NCBI GenBank assembly: GCA_963775395.1
Contig: CAVZIX010000014.1
Location: 186,001-250,000 of the forward strand
Source: JAIBJN01 sp963775395
Lineage (GTDB): Bacteria; Actinomycetota; Thermoleophilia; Gaiellales; Gaiellaceae
Reading direction: 5' to 3'
Length of the DNA: 64,000 nt
The first letter of the stretch is position 1. Every line of letters begins with the position of its first letter. A program made the position numbers and the translations under genes. A model generated the notes under the pieces. That model was not told the DNA's origin. It made no database searches and saw only the letters and a program-made list of their open reading frames with translations. This document shows positions 1-15,496 of the stretch, in pieces.

Positions 1-205
1 CCGCAAGAGCTTCGAGGAGCGCACGCTGCTCGAGAACTACGCGGCGGTCGTCGACGAGATCGTCCGCGCGCGGCCGGCGGCGGCCAAGGGCCGCTACATC
101 CGCACGATCACCCTGACCAGCTCCATGGGCCCGGGCGTACGGGTCGACCCGGCGAGGACGCGCGAGATCACAGCCGAGCTCGAGGAGGCCCTCGCGCCGG
201 CGTAG
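1..205 (+). CDS. rplA: 50S ribosomal protein L1, C-terminal part (5' end outside window)
   Basis: The reading frame starting at base 2 encodes the last 67 residues of L1 and ends in TAG at 203-205. The stretch KGRYIRTITLTSSMGPGVR followed by VD is the conserved C-terminal strand of L1, which binds 23S rRNA at the L1 stalk. The gene is cut by the window edge, so only domain I's C-terminal segment is visible. It lies directly upstream of rplJ-rplL, the usual bacterial order rplK-rplA-rplJ-rplL-rpoB-rpoC, although here rpoB is displaced by about 4.5 kb. Confidence 0.95.
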   Translation, partial: RKSFEERTLLENYAAVVDEIVRARPAAAKGRYIRTITLTSSMGPGVRVDPARTREITAELEEALAPA

Positions 206-345
206 GTTTCTGCAACAGCCCGTCGCCCAAGACAGCCGGCGGCCCTTCGGGGCATAAGACCTGCCGAGGCGGCCCGAGAGAGACGATTCGCCTCTACTCG
301 TGCCCGCCCGGAAGGCGGGCACGACTCGTAGGAGGAGGTGATTCG
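206..345 (+). promoter_or_regulatory. Leader of rplJ-rplL (likely L10 autoregulatory leader)
   Basis: The 140-base gap between rplA and rplJ is rich in potential structure. A perfect 10-bp hairpin (299-308 pairing with 314-323, loop CGGAA) lies just before a strong Shine-Dalgarno sequence, AGGAGGAGG at about 330-338. The upstream part (about 232-290) is GC-rich and can also fold. In many bacteria L10(L12)4 binds such a leader to control its own synthesis; that role is inferred from position and hairpin only. The hairpin has no T-run after it, so translational control or antitermination is as likely as attenuation. Confidence 0.55.
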
Positions 346-1113
346 ATGCTGAGAAAGGACAAGGAGCAGGTCGTCACGGAGCTCGCAGAGCGGCTGCGCT
401 CCGCCCAGACGCTCATCCTGGCCGACTACCGCGGCCTGTCGGTGAGCGAGCTGGACGAGGTGCGCACGAAGCTCCTCGAGCACGGCGCCCGGTTTCACGT
501 CGTCAAGAACACGCTCACGAAGCGCGCGGCCGACGAGGCCGGCTTCGAGACGCTGAAGGAGCTGCTCGACGGCCCCACGGCGATCGCGTTCGTGGGCGAC
601 GGCGACATGGTCTCCGTCGCGAAGACGCTGAGCGAGACGGCGCGCAAGACGAAGGTCCTCGAGCTCAAGGGAGGCATCCTCGAAGGCACGCCGATGGACG
701 CGGCGCAGGTAGCCGAGCTCGCCAAGCTCCCGCCGGCCGACATCCTGCGCGGCCAGGTGTTGGGCGCGATCGTCGGCCCGCTGACCGAGATCGTCAGCCT
801 CTTCGCTGCCCCGGTGCAGGACTTCGTCGGGTTGCTCGACGCGCGTATCGAGCAGCTCGGAGGGGAGGAGGCTCCGGCGGTGGACGCAGCGCCTGCCGAG
901 GAGAAGGCTCCCGCCGAGGAGGCTCCCGCCGAGGAGGCTCCGGCCGACGAGCCGGCCGCCGAGGCCGAGCCCGCCGCCGAGGAAGAGCGTGCGGAGGAAG
1001 CCGACGCCGAAGCGCCGGAGGAGTCTCCTGAAGAGGCTCCCGAGGCCGCGGCCGAAGAGACTCAGGAAGACACAACCGAAGAAACATCCGAAGAGACCCA
1101 GAAGGAGGAGTAG
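346..1113 (+). CDS. rplJ: 50S ribosomal protein L10 with acidic C-terminal tail
   Basis: L10 anchors L7/L12 dimers to the ribosomal stalk. Residues 1-171 match the family: an N-terminal rRNA-binding domain with LADYRGLSV and the VVKNTL motif, then the L7/L12-binding helix near 135-171. From about residue 172 the protein continues for some 80 residues made almost only of Glu, Ala, Pro, Asp and Thr, with imperfect repeats of the type EEAPAEEAPA. L10 is normally near 170-180 residues, so this is a long, probably disordered acidic extension. ATG follows a strong Shine-Dalgarno sequence. The stop is two bases before rplL, so the two are co-translated. Similar tails occur on other r-proteins in this window. 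Confidence 0.96.
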   Translation: MLRKDKEQVVTELAERLRSAQTLILADYRGLSVSELDEVRTKLLEHGARFHVVKNTLTKRAADEAGFETLKELLDGPTAIAFVGDGDMVSVAKTLSETARKTKVLELKGGILEGTPMDAAQVAELAKLPPADILRGQVLGAIVGPLTEIVSLFAAPVQDFVGLLDARIEQLGGEEAPAVDAAPAEEKAPAEEAPAEEAPADEPAAEAEPAAEEERAEEADAEAPEESPEEAPEAAAEETQEDTTEETSEETQKEE

Positions 1114-1115
1114 CG

Positions 1116-1502
1116 ATGGCTGCAACTGCAGTCGACAAGGTGTTCGACGAGCTCGGAAAGATGACGGTCCTCGACCTGGTCGAGCTCAAGAAGAAGATCG
1201 AGGACGAGTGGGGCGTCACCGCCGCCGCTCCGGTTGCGGTCGCCGCCGCGGCCCCCGCGGCCGCGGGAGACGGCGCCGCCGCCGAGGAGCAGTCCGAGTT
1301 CGAGGTCGTCCTCACTGGGGCCGGCGACAAGAAGATCCAGGTGATCAAGGTCGTCCGCGCTATCACGGGCCTGGGCCTCAAGGAGGCCAAGGACCTCGTC
1401 GACGGCGCGCCCAACGCCGTCAAGGAGGGCATCGCCCGCGAGGAGGCCGACTCGATCAAGGCGCAGCTCGAGGAAGCCGGCGCCACCGTCGAGATCAAGT
1501 AG
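1116..1502 (+). CDS. rplL: 50S ribosomal protein L7/L12
   Basis: This 128-residue protein has the full L7/L12 layout. An N-terminal dimerisation and L10-binding helix pair covers residues 1-33, an Ala-rich flexible hinge covers about 36-58, and the globular C-terminal domain carries KIQVIKVVR, TGLGLKEAKDLVDGAP and the closing GATVEIK. It recruits EF-G and EF-Tu to the ribosome. It starts two bases after rplJ and is followed by a strong terminator hairpin, so rplJ-rplL forms a unit that ends here rather than continuing into rpoB. Confidence 0.98.
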   Translation: MAATAVDKVFDELGKMTVLDLVELKKKIEDEWGVTAAAPVAVAAAAPAAAGDGAAAEEQSEFEVVLTGAGDKKIQVIKVVRAITGLGLKEAKDLVDGAPNAVKEGIAREEADSIKAQLEEAGATVEIK

Positions 1503-1520
1503 CGGAGCGAGTCTCCGTCA

Positions 1521-1556
1521 GCGCGAGGGCCGGGGAAACCCGGCCCTCGCGCGTTC
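1521..1556 (+). terminator. Terminator-like hairpin after rplL
   Basis: A perfect 14-bp GC-rich stem (1521-1534 with 1539-1552) closes a GAAA tetraloop 19 bases after the rplL stop. The following GTTCTC is only weakly T-rich, as is common in high-GC genomes. It separates rplL from the minus-strand genes beyond and implies that rpoB-rpoC need their own promoter. Confidence 0.8.
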
Positions 1557-1574
1557 TCGGACACCGTCCACGGC

Positions 1575-1703
1575 GGCCACGTCCGGGGTCTGACCCCTGA
1601 CGTGGCCGGATGGGACGCGGCTCGGCGGGCCAGCGCGCCCGGTGAGCGCAGGATCCAAGCCGAGGCAGTGTCCCTTGAGGACACGGCCGGGGTCTGACCC
1701 CGG
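1575..1703. repeat. Pair of REP-like palindromes with GGGGTCTGACCCC core
   Basis: Two copies of the palindromic core GGGGTC-T-GACCCC lie 103 bases apart (1585-1597 and 1690-1701). The first is embedded in a larger dyad in which GGCCACGTC at 1575-1583 pairs with GACGTGGCC at 1599-1607. The second extends to CCGGGGTC-T-GACCCCGG (1687-1703) and is preceded by a small hairpin, GTGTCC with GGACAC (1668-1684). The pattern resembles REP elements spread by REP-associated tyrosine transposases. No transposase is near, and only these two were noticed in the window. Confidence 0.5.
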
Positions 1704-1733
1704 ACACGTTCACCGGGGACAGTCCTCGCACGC

Positions 1734-1763
1734 GAAAGCGGCCCGCGTGAGCGGGCCGCTTTC
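1734..1763 (-). terminator. Hairpin downstream of the helical-repeat protein gene
   Basis: A perfect 13-bp stem (1734-1746 with 1751-1763, loop GTGA) lies 25 bases beyond the stop of the minus-strand gene at 1788. The stem ends in GAAAG/CTTTC, and there is no T-run on either side. It could serve transcripts from both directions. Confidence 0.6.
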
Positions 1764-1787
1764 CTGAGGAGGGGTGTGGTGCGGGTG

Positions 1788-2537
1788 TTACGCGGCGGCG
1801 TCTCCGGGCTCGGCGCCGTTGTCCGGCGTCTCGCCCGGAGGGCCGCCGAAGCCGCCGCCGGAGTCCGGGCCGGGGCCCCGGAAGCGGAACTGCATGCGGT
1901 TCTCGCCGCTGGCGTTGACGAGCCTGTCGATCCCCTCGCGCAGGCGCTCGAGGATCTGGTCGGCCTGCTCTTGCGTGAGCTTCTCGTCGGCGACGGCCTC
2001 GTCGAGCCGCGTTCTCGCGTCGCCGAGGATCGCCTCCTTCAGGCCGTCGACGGACTTGCCCTCGGCCTTGGCCACGTCGGCCAGCGAGCGGCCGTTCCGG
2101 AGCGCCTCGCGGAGCTCCTCCTCGGTGACGCCGAGGTACTCGGTCGCTGCGGAGAGCTTGTCCCCGAAGTGAAGGCCGAGCCCCGGGCCCATCCCGAAGC
2201 CGAACTCGTGCTCGCCACCCCGCGGCCCGCCGAAGAACAGTCCCGGCCCGAGGAACGGCGGGAGCTCGCCCGACTCGATGCGGGACTTGAGCTCCTCGGC
2301 CTGCTCCTCGGTGATCCGGCCCTCCTCGAGGGCCGCGTCGACCTCGTCGATGGCCGCCGCCCGCGTTGCCTCCTCGAGCTCGTCCGAGCTGATGCCGAGA
2401 TGCTTCGCGACCGAGTCGAAGAACGAGGATGCCCTGGAGTCGTCCTGCGAGGCCGCGATTCCCGCGCCGAGCCCGCCCGTGACCGCGAGCCCGGCCACCG
2501 TGGCGGCGAGGATCTTGCGGGACTTGAAGATGCTCAT
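1788..2537 (-). CDS. Secreted helical-repeat protein of unknown function
   Basis: Residues 1-29 form a signal peptide (basic start, hydrophobic core, Ala-rich end). The mature part contains two related helical units: LGISSDELEEATRAAA followed by ITEEQAEELKSRIESG, and LGVTEEELREALRNG followed by LTQEQADQILERLREG. The pattern of a short helix, a loop and a T-E/Q-E-Q-A helix recalls DUF2680-type envelope proteins. The middle and the C-terminus are Gly/Pro/Phe-rich and probably flexible. The gene starts at ATG 2537 after AAAGGAAGG and lies 37 bases downstream of the HtrA gene on the same strand, so the two are probably co-transcribed. A role in envelope stress beside HtrA is inference. Confidence 0.8.
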   Translation of the reverse strand: MSIFKSRKILAATVAGLAVTGGLGAGIAASQDDSRASSFFDSVAKHLGISSDELEEATRAAAIDEVDAALEEGRITEEQAEELKSRIESGELPPFLGPGLFFGGPRGGEHEFGFGMGPGLGLHFGDKLSAATEYLGVTEEELREALRNGRSLADVAKAEGKSVDGLKEAILGDARTRLDEAVADEKLTQEQADQILERLREGIDRLVNASGENRMQFRFRGPGPDSGGGFGGPPGETPDNGAEPGDAAA

Positions 2538-2574
2538 GCGTGCCTTCCTTTCTTCGTCTGAGTTGCTGACCGAG

Positions 2575-3730
2575 CTAGGCCGGGCGGGTGCCCAGGGTGA
2601 TCTCGACCGTGTGCGACTCGCCGTCGCGCGTGTAGGTGATGGAGATGGAGTCGCCGGGCTTCTTGGCGTCCACAGCGTTCTGGAGCTCGGCGCCGGTCGT
2701 GATCGCCTTGCCGTCGACCTCGGTGATGACGTCGCCGCCGGTCGGGAAGCTCTGGCCGTCGACCGTCGCGCTGCCCGTCGCGGCCCTGAACCCAGCCTCG
2801 GCTGCAGGTCCGCCCTCTCGCACGTCGGTCAGCTCGACGCCGACCGGCACGCCGAGCTCTTCGGCGACCGAGTTGTTGATCGTGGCGACGCCGACGCCCA
2901 GGTAGGCGTGCTCGACGGAGCCGTCCGCGATGATCTGCGGGACGATCGTCTCGATGGTGCTGGACGGGATGGCGAAGCCGATACCGTCGCTGCCGCCGGA
3001 CTCGCTCTCGATCTGCGCGTTGACGCCGACGACCTCGCCGGCCCCGTTCACGAGCGGGCCGCCCGAGTTGCCGTGGTTGATGGCGGCGTCGGTCTGGATC
3101 GAATCGTTGATCGTGAAGTCGTTCGGCGCGGTCATCTGGCGGTGCAGGGCGCTGACGATCCCGCTCGTCACCGTTCCCTCGAGCCCGAACGGGCTGCCGA
3201 GCGCGACGACGCCCTCGCCCACGGTCAGCTCGTCCGAATTGCCGAGCGAGAGCGGCTCGAGGACGTTCTGCGGGCGCGTCGACCTTGATGACGGCGAGGT
3301 CGGTGGAGGGGTCGCTGCCGACGACGGTGGCGTCGTAGGTCGAACCGTCCCAGAAGCGGACGGAGACCGTCTCGGCGCCGTCGACGACGTGCTGGTTGGT
3401 GACGACATGGCCCTCGGCGTCGTAGACGAAGCCCGAGCCCTGGCCCTGCGCCTGCTGCTCCTCGCCGGTGGGCGTGGACTCGCTCGAGGCGACGGTGATC
3501 TCGACGACGCTCTTGTACGTCTGCTCGTAGATCTCGCTGACGGAGAGGGACTCCGACGTGGAGGCCGCCGGCTCGGCGGTGCTCTCGGCCGCGGCCGAGC
3601 GGATGACCGTCCGGGTGCCTTCGTCCGAGGAGAGCGCGGCGTAGGTCGCGGCGCCTCCGCCGGCGCCGATCGCGGCGGTGGCGACGAGCGCGGCGGTGAG
3701 AGTGATTGTGCGGGTGGTGCGAGACTTCAT
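2575..3730 (-). CDS. htrA: HtrA/DegP-like serine protease with PDZ domain (frameshifted)
   Basis: This is an S1C-family protease for envelope protein quality control. The N-terminus MKSRTTRTITLTAALVAT is a membrane anchor or signal. The triad is visible as His in VVTNQHVVDG, Asp in STDLAVIKV and Ser in HGNSGGPLV; a C-terminal PDZ domain starts near YLGVGVA. The frame is broken between VDAP and NVLEPLSLG. Removing one base from the CCC/GGG run at 3272-3274 gives VDAPQNVLEPLSLG, so a single inserted base explains it, and the corrected length is 384 residues. The start at 3730 has an AAAGGAAC Shine-Dalgarno sequence. It is divergent from the response regulator; MprA controls pepD/htrA in mycobacteria, so a similar circuit is plausible. 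The indel may be a sequencing error or real inactivation. Confidence 0.88.
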
Positions 3731-3778
3731 GGCCCGTTCCTTTCGAAATCGAGTGATGAAGCCATGGCACCAGCGGCG

Positions 3779-3831
3779 CCTAAGACGCACCTGAAACAGG
3801 CCTAAGAACTTCCTAAGAGTGAGTTCTTAGC
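3779..3831. promoter_or_regulatory. Phased direct repeats between htrA and the two-component operon
   Basis: CCTAAGA occurs at 3779-3785, 3801-3807 and 3812-3818, that is, at spacings of 22 and 11 bases. The inverted form TTCTTAG follows at 3824-3830 and pairs with CTAAGAA at 3802-3808. OmpR/PhoB-family regulators bind head-to-tail dimers on direct repeats about one helical turn (10-11 bp) apart. The site lies in the short divergent gap in front of both htrA and the response regulator. An autoregulated stress operator is the natural reading. Confidence 0.65.
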
Positions 3832-3863
3832 CATCGTTCACGTTCGATCGCAACAATGGACGC

Positions 3864-4541
3864 ATGCGAGTCCTGGTCGTCGACGACGAGCGCGCCGTGC
3901 GCGAGTCCCTGCGCCGCGCCCTCGAGCTGGAGGGCTACGACGTCGAGCTCGCCGAAGACGGCCAGAAGGCGCTCGACCGGCTCGGGGCCGGGCCCGACCC
4001 GGACGCGGTCATCCTCGACGTGCTCATGCCGGCCGTCGACGGCCTCGAGGTCTGCACGCGCCTACGCCGCAGCGGGAGTCGGCTGCCCGTGCTGATGCTG
4101 ACGGCGCGCGCCGAGGTGGAGAACCGCGTCGCAGGGCTCGACGCCGGCGCCGACGACTACGTCACCAAGCCGTTCGCGCTCGACGAGCTCCTCGCGCGGC
4201 TGCGCGCGCTCCTGCGCCGGACGTCCGAAGGCGGCGACGAGACGCTGCGCTTCGCCGACCTCGAGCTCGACCCGCGCACGCGCGAGGTGCGTCGCGACGG
4301 CGAGCCGATCGAACTGACGCGCACCGAGTTCTCGCTCCTGGAGCTCTTCCTCCTCAACCCGCGCCAGGTGCTCACGCGCTCGCTCATCTTCGAGCGGGTC
4401 TGGGGGTACGACTTCGGGGCGGGCTCGAACTCGCTCGACGTCTACATCGGGTACCTGCGCCGCAAGACCGAGGCCGGCGGGAAGCCACGGCTGATCCAGA
4501 CGGTGCGCGGCGTGGGCTATGCGCTCCGGGAAGCTGCATGA
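3864..4541 (+). CDS. OmpR/PhoB-family response regulator
   Basis: The 225-residue protein has a receiver domain (acidic pair D7-D8, phospho-acceptor D52 in ILDVLMP, conserved Lys in DDYVTKPF) and a C-terminal winged helix with LTRTEFSLLELFL and the closing VRGVGYALR. It is expected to be phosphorylated by the kinase encoded next, with which it overlaps by four bases (ATGA). The phased repeats just upstream are its likely binding site. Closest familiar systems are MprA/CseB-type envelope-stress regulators; that assignment rests on the HtrA neighbour and is inference. Confidence 0.93.
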   Translation: MRVLVVDDERAVRESLRRALELEGYDVELAEDGQKALDRLGAGPDPDAVILDVLMPAVDGLEVCTRLRRSGSRLPVLMLTARAEVENRVAGLDAGADDYVTKPFALDELLARLRALLRRTSEGGDETLRFADLELDPRTREVRRDGEPIELTRTEFSLLELFLLNPRQVLTRSLIFERVWGYDFGAGSNSLDVYIGYLRRKTEAGGKPRLIQTVRGVGYALREAA

Positions 4542-5885
4542 GCCTGCGAGCCCGCCTCACCCTGGCCGCCGCACTGGCCGTGGCCGTCGCCGTGGCCGTG
4601 GCCTCCGTGGTCGCCTACGTCGCGGTGCGCAGCGAGCTGCGCGGCGAGGTCGACGAGGCGCTGGCCGAGCGCGCGCAGGCGATCGGCGCGATCCGCATCG
4701 GCGCCTCCCCCTTCGAGGAGAACCAGTTCTTCCTGCGCATCCCGGGCCCGCAGCTGGGCGGCCCGGGCGGGTACATCCAGGTCGTCGGGCCCGAGGGCAC
4801 CATCCGCGCGCCCGGCGACGACCTCGAGCTGCCCGTCGACGAGCGAACGCGCGAGGCGATGGCACGCGGAGGGGAGCCGTTCTACAGCGACGCGGAGGTT
4901 GCCGGCACGCACGTCCGCATCCTCAATACGCCTGCCAGGGACGGCTACGTCGTCCAGATCGCCAGGCCGCTGACCGAGGTCGACGACTCCCTCGACCGCC
5001 TGCGGACGATCCTCGATCCTCATCGCGCTCGGCGGCATCGGGCTCGCCGCGGCACTCGGTCTGGTCGTCTCCCGGACGGCGCTCGCGCCGGTCCGCCGGC
5101 TCACGGAAGCGACGGAGGAGGTCACCGAGACCCGCGACCTCTCGCGCCGCATGGCCGACGAAGGCGCCGACGAGCTGGGCCGCCTGGCCGCGAGCTTCAA
5201 CACGATGCTGGCCGCGCTCGAGGACTCCGCGCGCAGCCAGCGCCGCTTCGTCGCCGACGCCTCGCACGAGCTCCGGACGCCGCTCACGAGCCTGCGGACG
5301 AACATCGACGTCCTCGCGCGCGCCGACGCGCTGCCACCCGAGGAGCGCGAGCAGCTCCTGGCCGACGTCGCCGAGCAGCTGGCCGAGATGAGCGAGCTCG
5401 TGGCCGAGCTCGTCGCCCTCGACCGGGCGGAGGAAGCGCCCGCCGATCTCGAGGACGTGCGACTCGACCTGCTGGCCGCCGAGGCGATCGAGCGGGCCCG
5501 CCGGAACTCGAACGGCGTGACGTTCACGCCCGACCTCCAGGAGTCGACCGTCCGGGGCGTGCAGGGCTCGATCGAGCGCGCGGTCGGGAACCTCCTCGAC
5601 AACGCCGCCAAGTGGAGCCCGCCCGAGGGCGACGTCGAGGTGAGCGTCCGCGACGGCGAGGTCGTCGTCCGCGACCACGGCCCCGGCATCGACGAGAGCG
5701 ACCTCCCGTACGTCTTCGACCGCTTCTACCGCGCCCCGTCTGCGCGCGGCCGGCCCGGCTCGGGCCTGGGCCTGGCGATCGTCCGCCAGGTGGCCGAGGC
5801 CCACGGCGGCTCGGTGGCCGTCGAGCGCCCCGAGGGCGGGGGAACGCTCGTGCGCATGCGGTTCGGCCCCGGGGTCGCGCTTTAG
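4538..5885 (+). CDS. Sensor histidine kinase (interrupted by a 7-bp tandem duplication)
   Basis: The protein has a first membrane helix at residues 9-28, an extracytoplasmic sensor domain, a second helix (ILIALGGIGLAAALGLVV), a HAMP linker, an H-box (ASHELRTPLTSL) and a HATPase domain with LLDNAAKWSP, DHGPGID and GSGLGLAIV. The frame breaks at the second membrane helix because CGATCCT is present twice in tandem (5007-5013 and 5014-5020). Removing one copy restores LRTILIALGG and an intact 446-residue kinase. As written, the product would lose its catalytic core. It could be a slipped-strand mutation, a phase-variable switch or an assembly artefact. It partners the regulator upstream. Confidence 0.9.
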
Positions 5886-5938
5886 GCGGATTCGCGCTAT
5901 AGTGAGAACCCGATCAAGCGGTTTCCGCGCGACTTACC

Positions 5939-5968
5939 TTGCGCGGGGACCGCTACTCGTGCTACATT
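5939..5968 (+). promoter_or_regulatory. Possible rpoB-rpoC promoter
   Basis: In the 160-base gap before rpoB, TTGCGC (5939-5944) and TACATT (5963-5968) are 18 bases apart, a fair sigma-70-type match. A second TATAGT at 5898-5903 has no convincing -35. rplL is closed by a terminator and the two-component genes lie between, so rpoBC should have its own promoter. The remaining gap shows no strong hairpin. Confidence 0.4.
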
Positions 5969-6045
5969 TATCGGTCGCGCCGCCGTACTGCAGATCTGCT
6001 CTAACCACTTGTCGCTAGACCCTGCCTAGAGGGAGGTCACCGTCC

Positions 6046-9663
<3,618 letters not shown>

Positions 9664-9672
9664 GGAGCCGCT

Positions 9673-14295
<4,623 letters not shown>

Positions 14296-14318
14296 AGAAC
14301 GTTCCGACAGCAGTGGCT

Positions 14319-14350
14319 CCGAGGGGCGCCGAAAGGCGCCCCTCGGCCTT
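14319..14350 (+). terminator. Terminator after rpoC
   Basis: A perfect 12-bp stem (14319-14330 with 14335-14346) closes a GAAA tetraloop and is followed by CCTTAACC. The same stem-plus-GAAA design ends rplL. It lies 24 bases after the rpoC stop and just before the next gene. Confidence 0.8.
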
Positions 14351-14363
14351 AACCTGGGACATC

Positions 14364-14900
14364 GTGACGGTCGTGCTCTGGCAGGCCAGCGACGGAGGCA
14401 GCGAGATCTGCGTGCTCGAGCGCGCGGGCCGCGGCCGGCGCTTCCGCGGGACCGTCCTGACCCACGAGGCGAACGAGCCGATCGAGCTCCGCTACTCGGT
14501 GACCGTCGATGCCGCCTGGGCGACGACGGACGTCGAGGTGCTGGTTTCCTTCGCGGGCGGCGACCTGCGTGAGCCGGCCGCGCTCGGCAACCTGTGGTCC
14601 GGCAAGGAGCGTCCGCCCGAGTACCGGGACTGCGTGGACGTCGATCTCAGCTTCACGCCCGCGACGAACACGCTTCCGATCCGACGGCTCGGGCTCGCGG
14701 TCGGCGAGGAGGCCGACATCGCCGTCGCCTGGCTCGTCTGGCCCGATCTCCGCTTCGAGCGGGCGCACCAGCGCTACACGCGGCTCGCTGAGGACCGCTA
14801 CCGCTACACGCAGGATGATTTCGAGGCCGAGCTGACCGTGGACAAGGAGGGCCTCGTCCTCGAGTACGAGGGGCTCTGGCGGGCCGTCGCCCGAGCATAG
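14364..14900 (+). CDS. Putative glycolipid-binding family protein (DUF1089-like)
   Basis: The protein carries the hallmarks of the putative glycolipid-binding family: a central DVDLSFTPATNTLPIRRL stretch, a following WLVWPDLRFE segment, an aromatic QRYTRL, and the closing VDKEGLVLEYEGLW. Family members are single-domain beta-rich cytoplasmic proteins; the family name comes from structural similarity, and the ligand here is unknown. GTG 14364 is preferred because a longer frame would begin inside the rpoC terminator. The TAG stop coincides with the left end of the structured repeat copy A. Confidence 0.82.
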   Translation: MTVVLWQASDGGSEICVLERAGRGRRFRGTVLTHEANEPIELRYSVTVDAAWATTDVEVLVSFAGGDLREPAALGNLWSGKERPPEYRDCVDVDLSFTPATNTLPIRRLGLAVGEEADIAVAWLVWPDLRFERAHQRYTRLAEDRYRYTQDDFEAELTVDKEGLVLEYEGLWRAVARA

Positions 14901-15103
14901 GAGGGTTCGGCGAAATAGTGGCGGTGCCGTCGGGCCGCGCTGCTCGCCCCGAGGACGGCGTCCTCAGTCGCGCCCGTATCTCATTCGATACGAACGCGGG
15001 TGGGTGGGGATGGCATCAGAAGGGTGAGTTCCGCGGAACTCACCCGTGCCTCGGAACGACCATCGCACCCCGACGGCGAGCACCATTCCGCCAAACCCTC
15101 CTA
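14898..15103. repeat. Structured dispersed element, copy A (ncRNA or MITE candidate)
   Basis: This non-coding stretch matches 43628-43834 closely, with about 155 of 180 positions identical by hand. Its ends are imperfect inverted repeats of about 37 bases (14898-14934 against 15068-15103). Inside are a hairpin CGTATC/GATACG (14975-14980 with 14987-14992), a perfect 10-bp hairpin GGTGAGTTCC/GGAACTCACC (15023-15032 with 15035-15044) and a longer helix between GTGGGGATGG and CCATCGCACCCC. In copy B two stem pairs are replaced by different complementary pairs (T-A by G-C at 14979/14988; T-A by C-G at 14930/15073), which points to selection for base pairing. The strand is unknown: the end-repeat mismatches become G-U pairs if read on the minus strand. 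Confidence 0.75.
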
Positions 15104-15263
15104 GCGGCGAGCATGCTCCGACGACCGCTCCCGGTTTTTCGCGCTCTTTGCGAGGACTTCGGTGGGCATCCCTCAAAAGGGGGATCGCAGTCGCCGCTCG
15201 CCGGGGCGTAGACTGGCCTCCGGCGTTTGGCGTGAGGGCGCGCCGCAGAGGCGACGCAGGCAG

Positions 15264-15272
15264 TTATCCACA
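15264..15272 (+). promoter_or_regulatory. Perfect DnaA box in the gap before a small ORF
   Basis: TTATCCACA is an exact consensus DnaA box, followed by ACATCCACAG, a partial second match. It lies 26 bases upstream of the GTG start at 15299. The remaining gap (15104-15298) has no ORF worth calling, no AT-rich unwinding region and no box cluster, so it is not an origin. A weak TAGACT at about 15210 could be a -10. DnaA as a transcription factor here, or chance, are the two readings. Confidence 0.5.
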
Positions 15273-15298
15273 ACATCCACAGCGAGGTGGGGAGTACC

Positions 15299-15475
15299 GT
15301 GGCTGGTCCCGACGATTCCCAGCGTGCGCACGCACAGGAGCAGGTGACAACGGCGCCTCCCGGGCATTTCCTCTCCGACCAGCTGGAATCCGACTGCGCC
15401 CGCTTCCTCGAAGACGTCCGCACGCTCGTCAGGCGCCGCGAGCAGGATCTCGCGCGCGCCGGCGCCCGCCTCTAA
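15299..15475 (+). CDS. Small hypothetical protein, 58 residues
   Basis: The short frame encodes a hydrophilic, probably helical protein (HFLSDQLESDCARFLEDVR, then RRREQDLARAG). It starts at GTG 15299 with AGGTGGGGA as Shine-Dalgarno sequence; an in-frame GTG at 15287 is the alternative. No family is recognised. It is convergent with the GGDEF gene, 21 bases away. Support comes from the ribosome-binding site, GC-ending codons and amphipathic pattern; it could still be a chance frame. Confidence 0.45.
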   Translation: MAGPDDSQRAHAQEQVTTAPPGHFLSDQLESDCARFLEDVRTLVRRREQDLARAGARL

Positions 15476-15496
15476 CCCTTTCGCGCGTGCCGCCCG

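Noticed and set aside
14898..15103. Structured repeat as an integron attC site
   Set aside because: Size and dyad symmetry are suggestive, but the paired GTTRRRY and RYYYAAC core sites are not present and no integrase or cassette array is near.
15104..15298. DnaA box region as a chromosomal origin
   Set aside because: Only one exact box, no AT-rich unwinding segment, and no dnaA, dnaN or gyr genes nearby.
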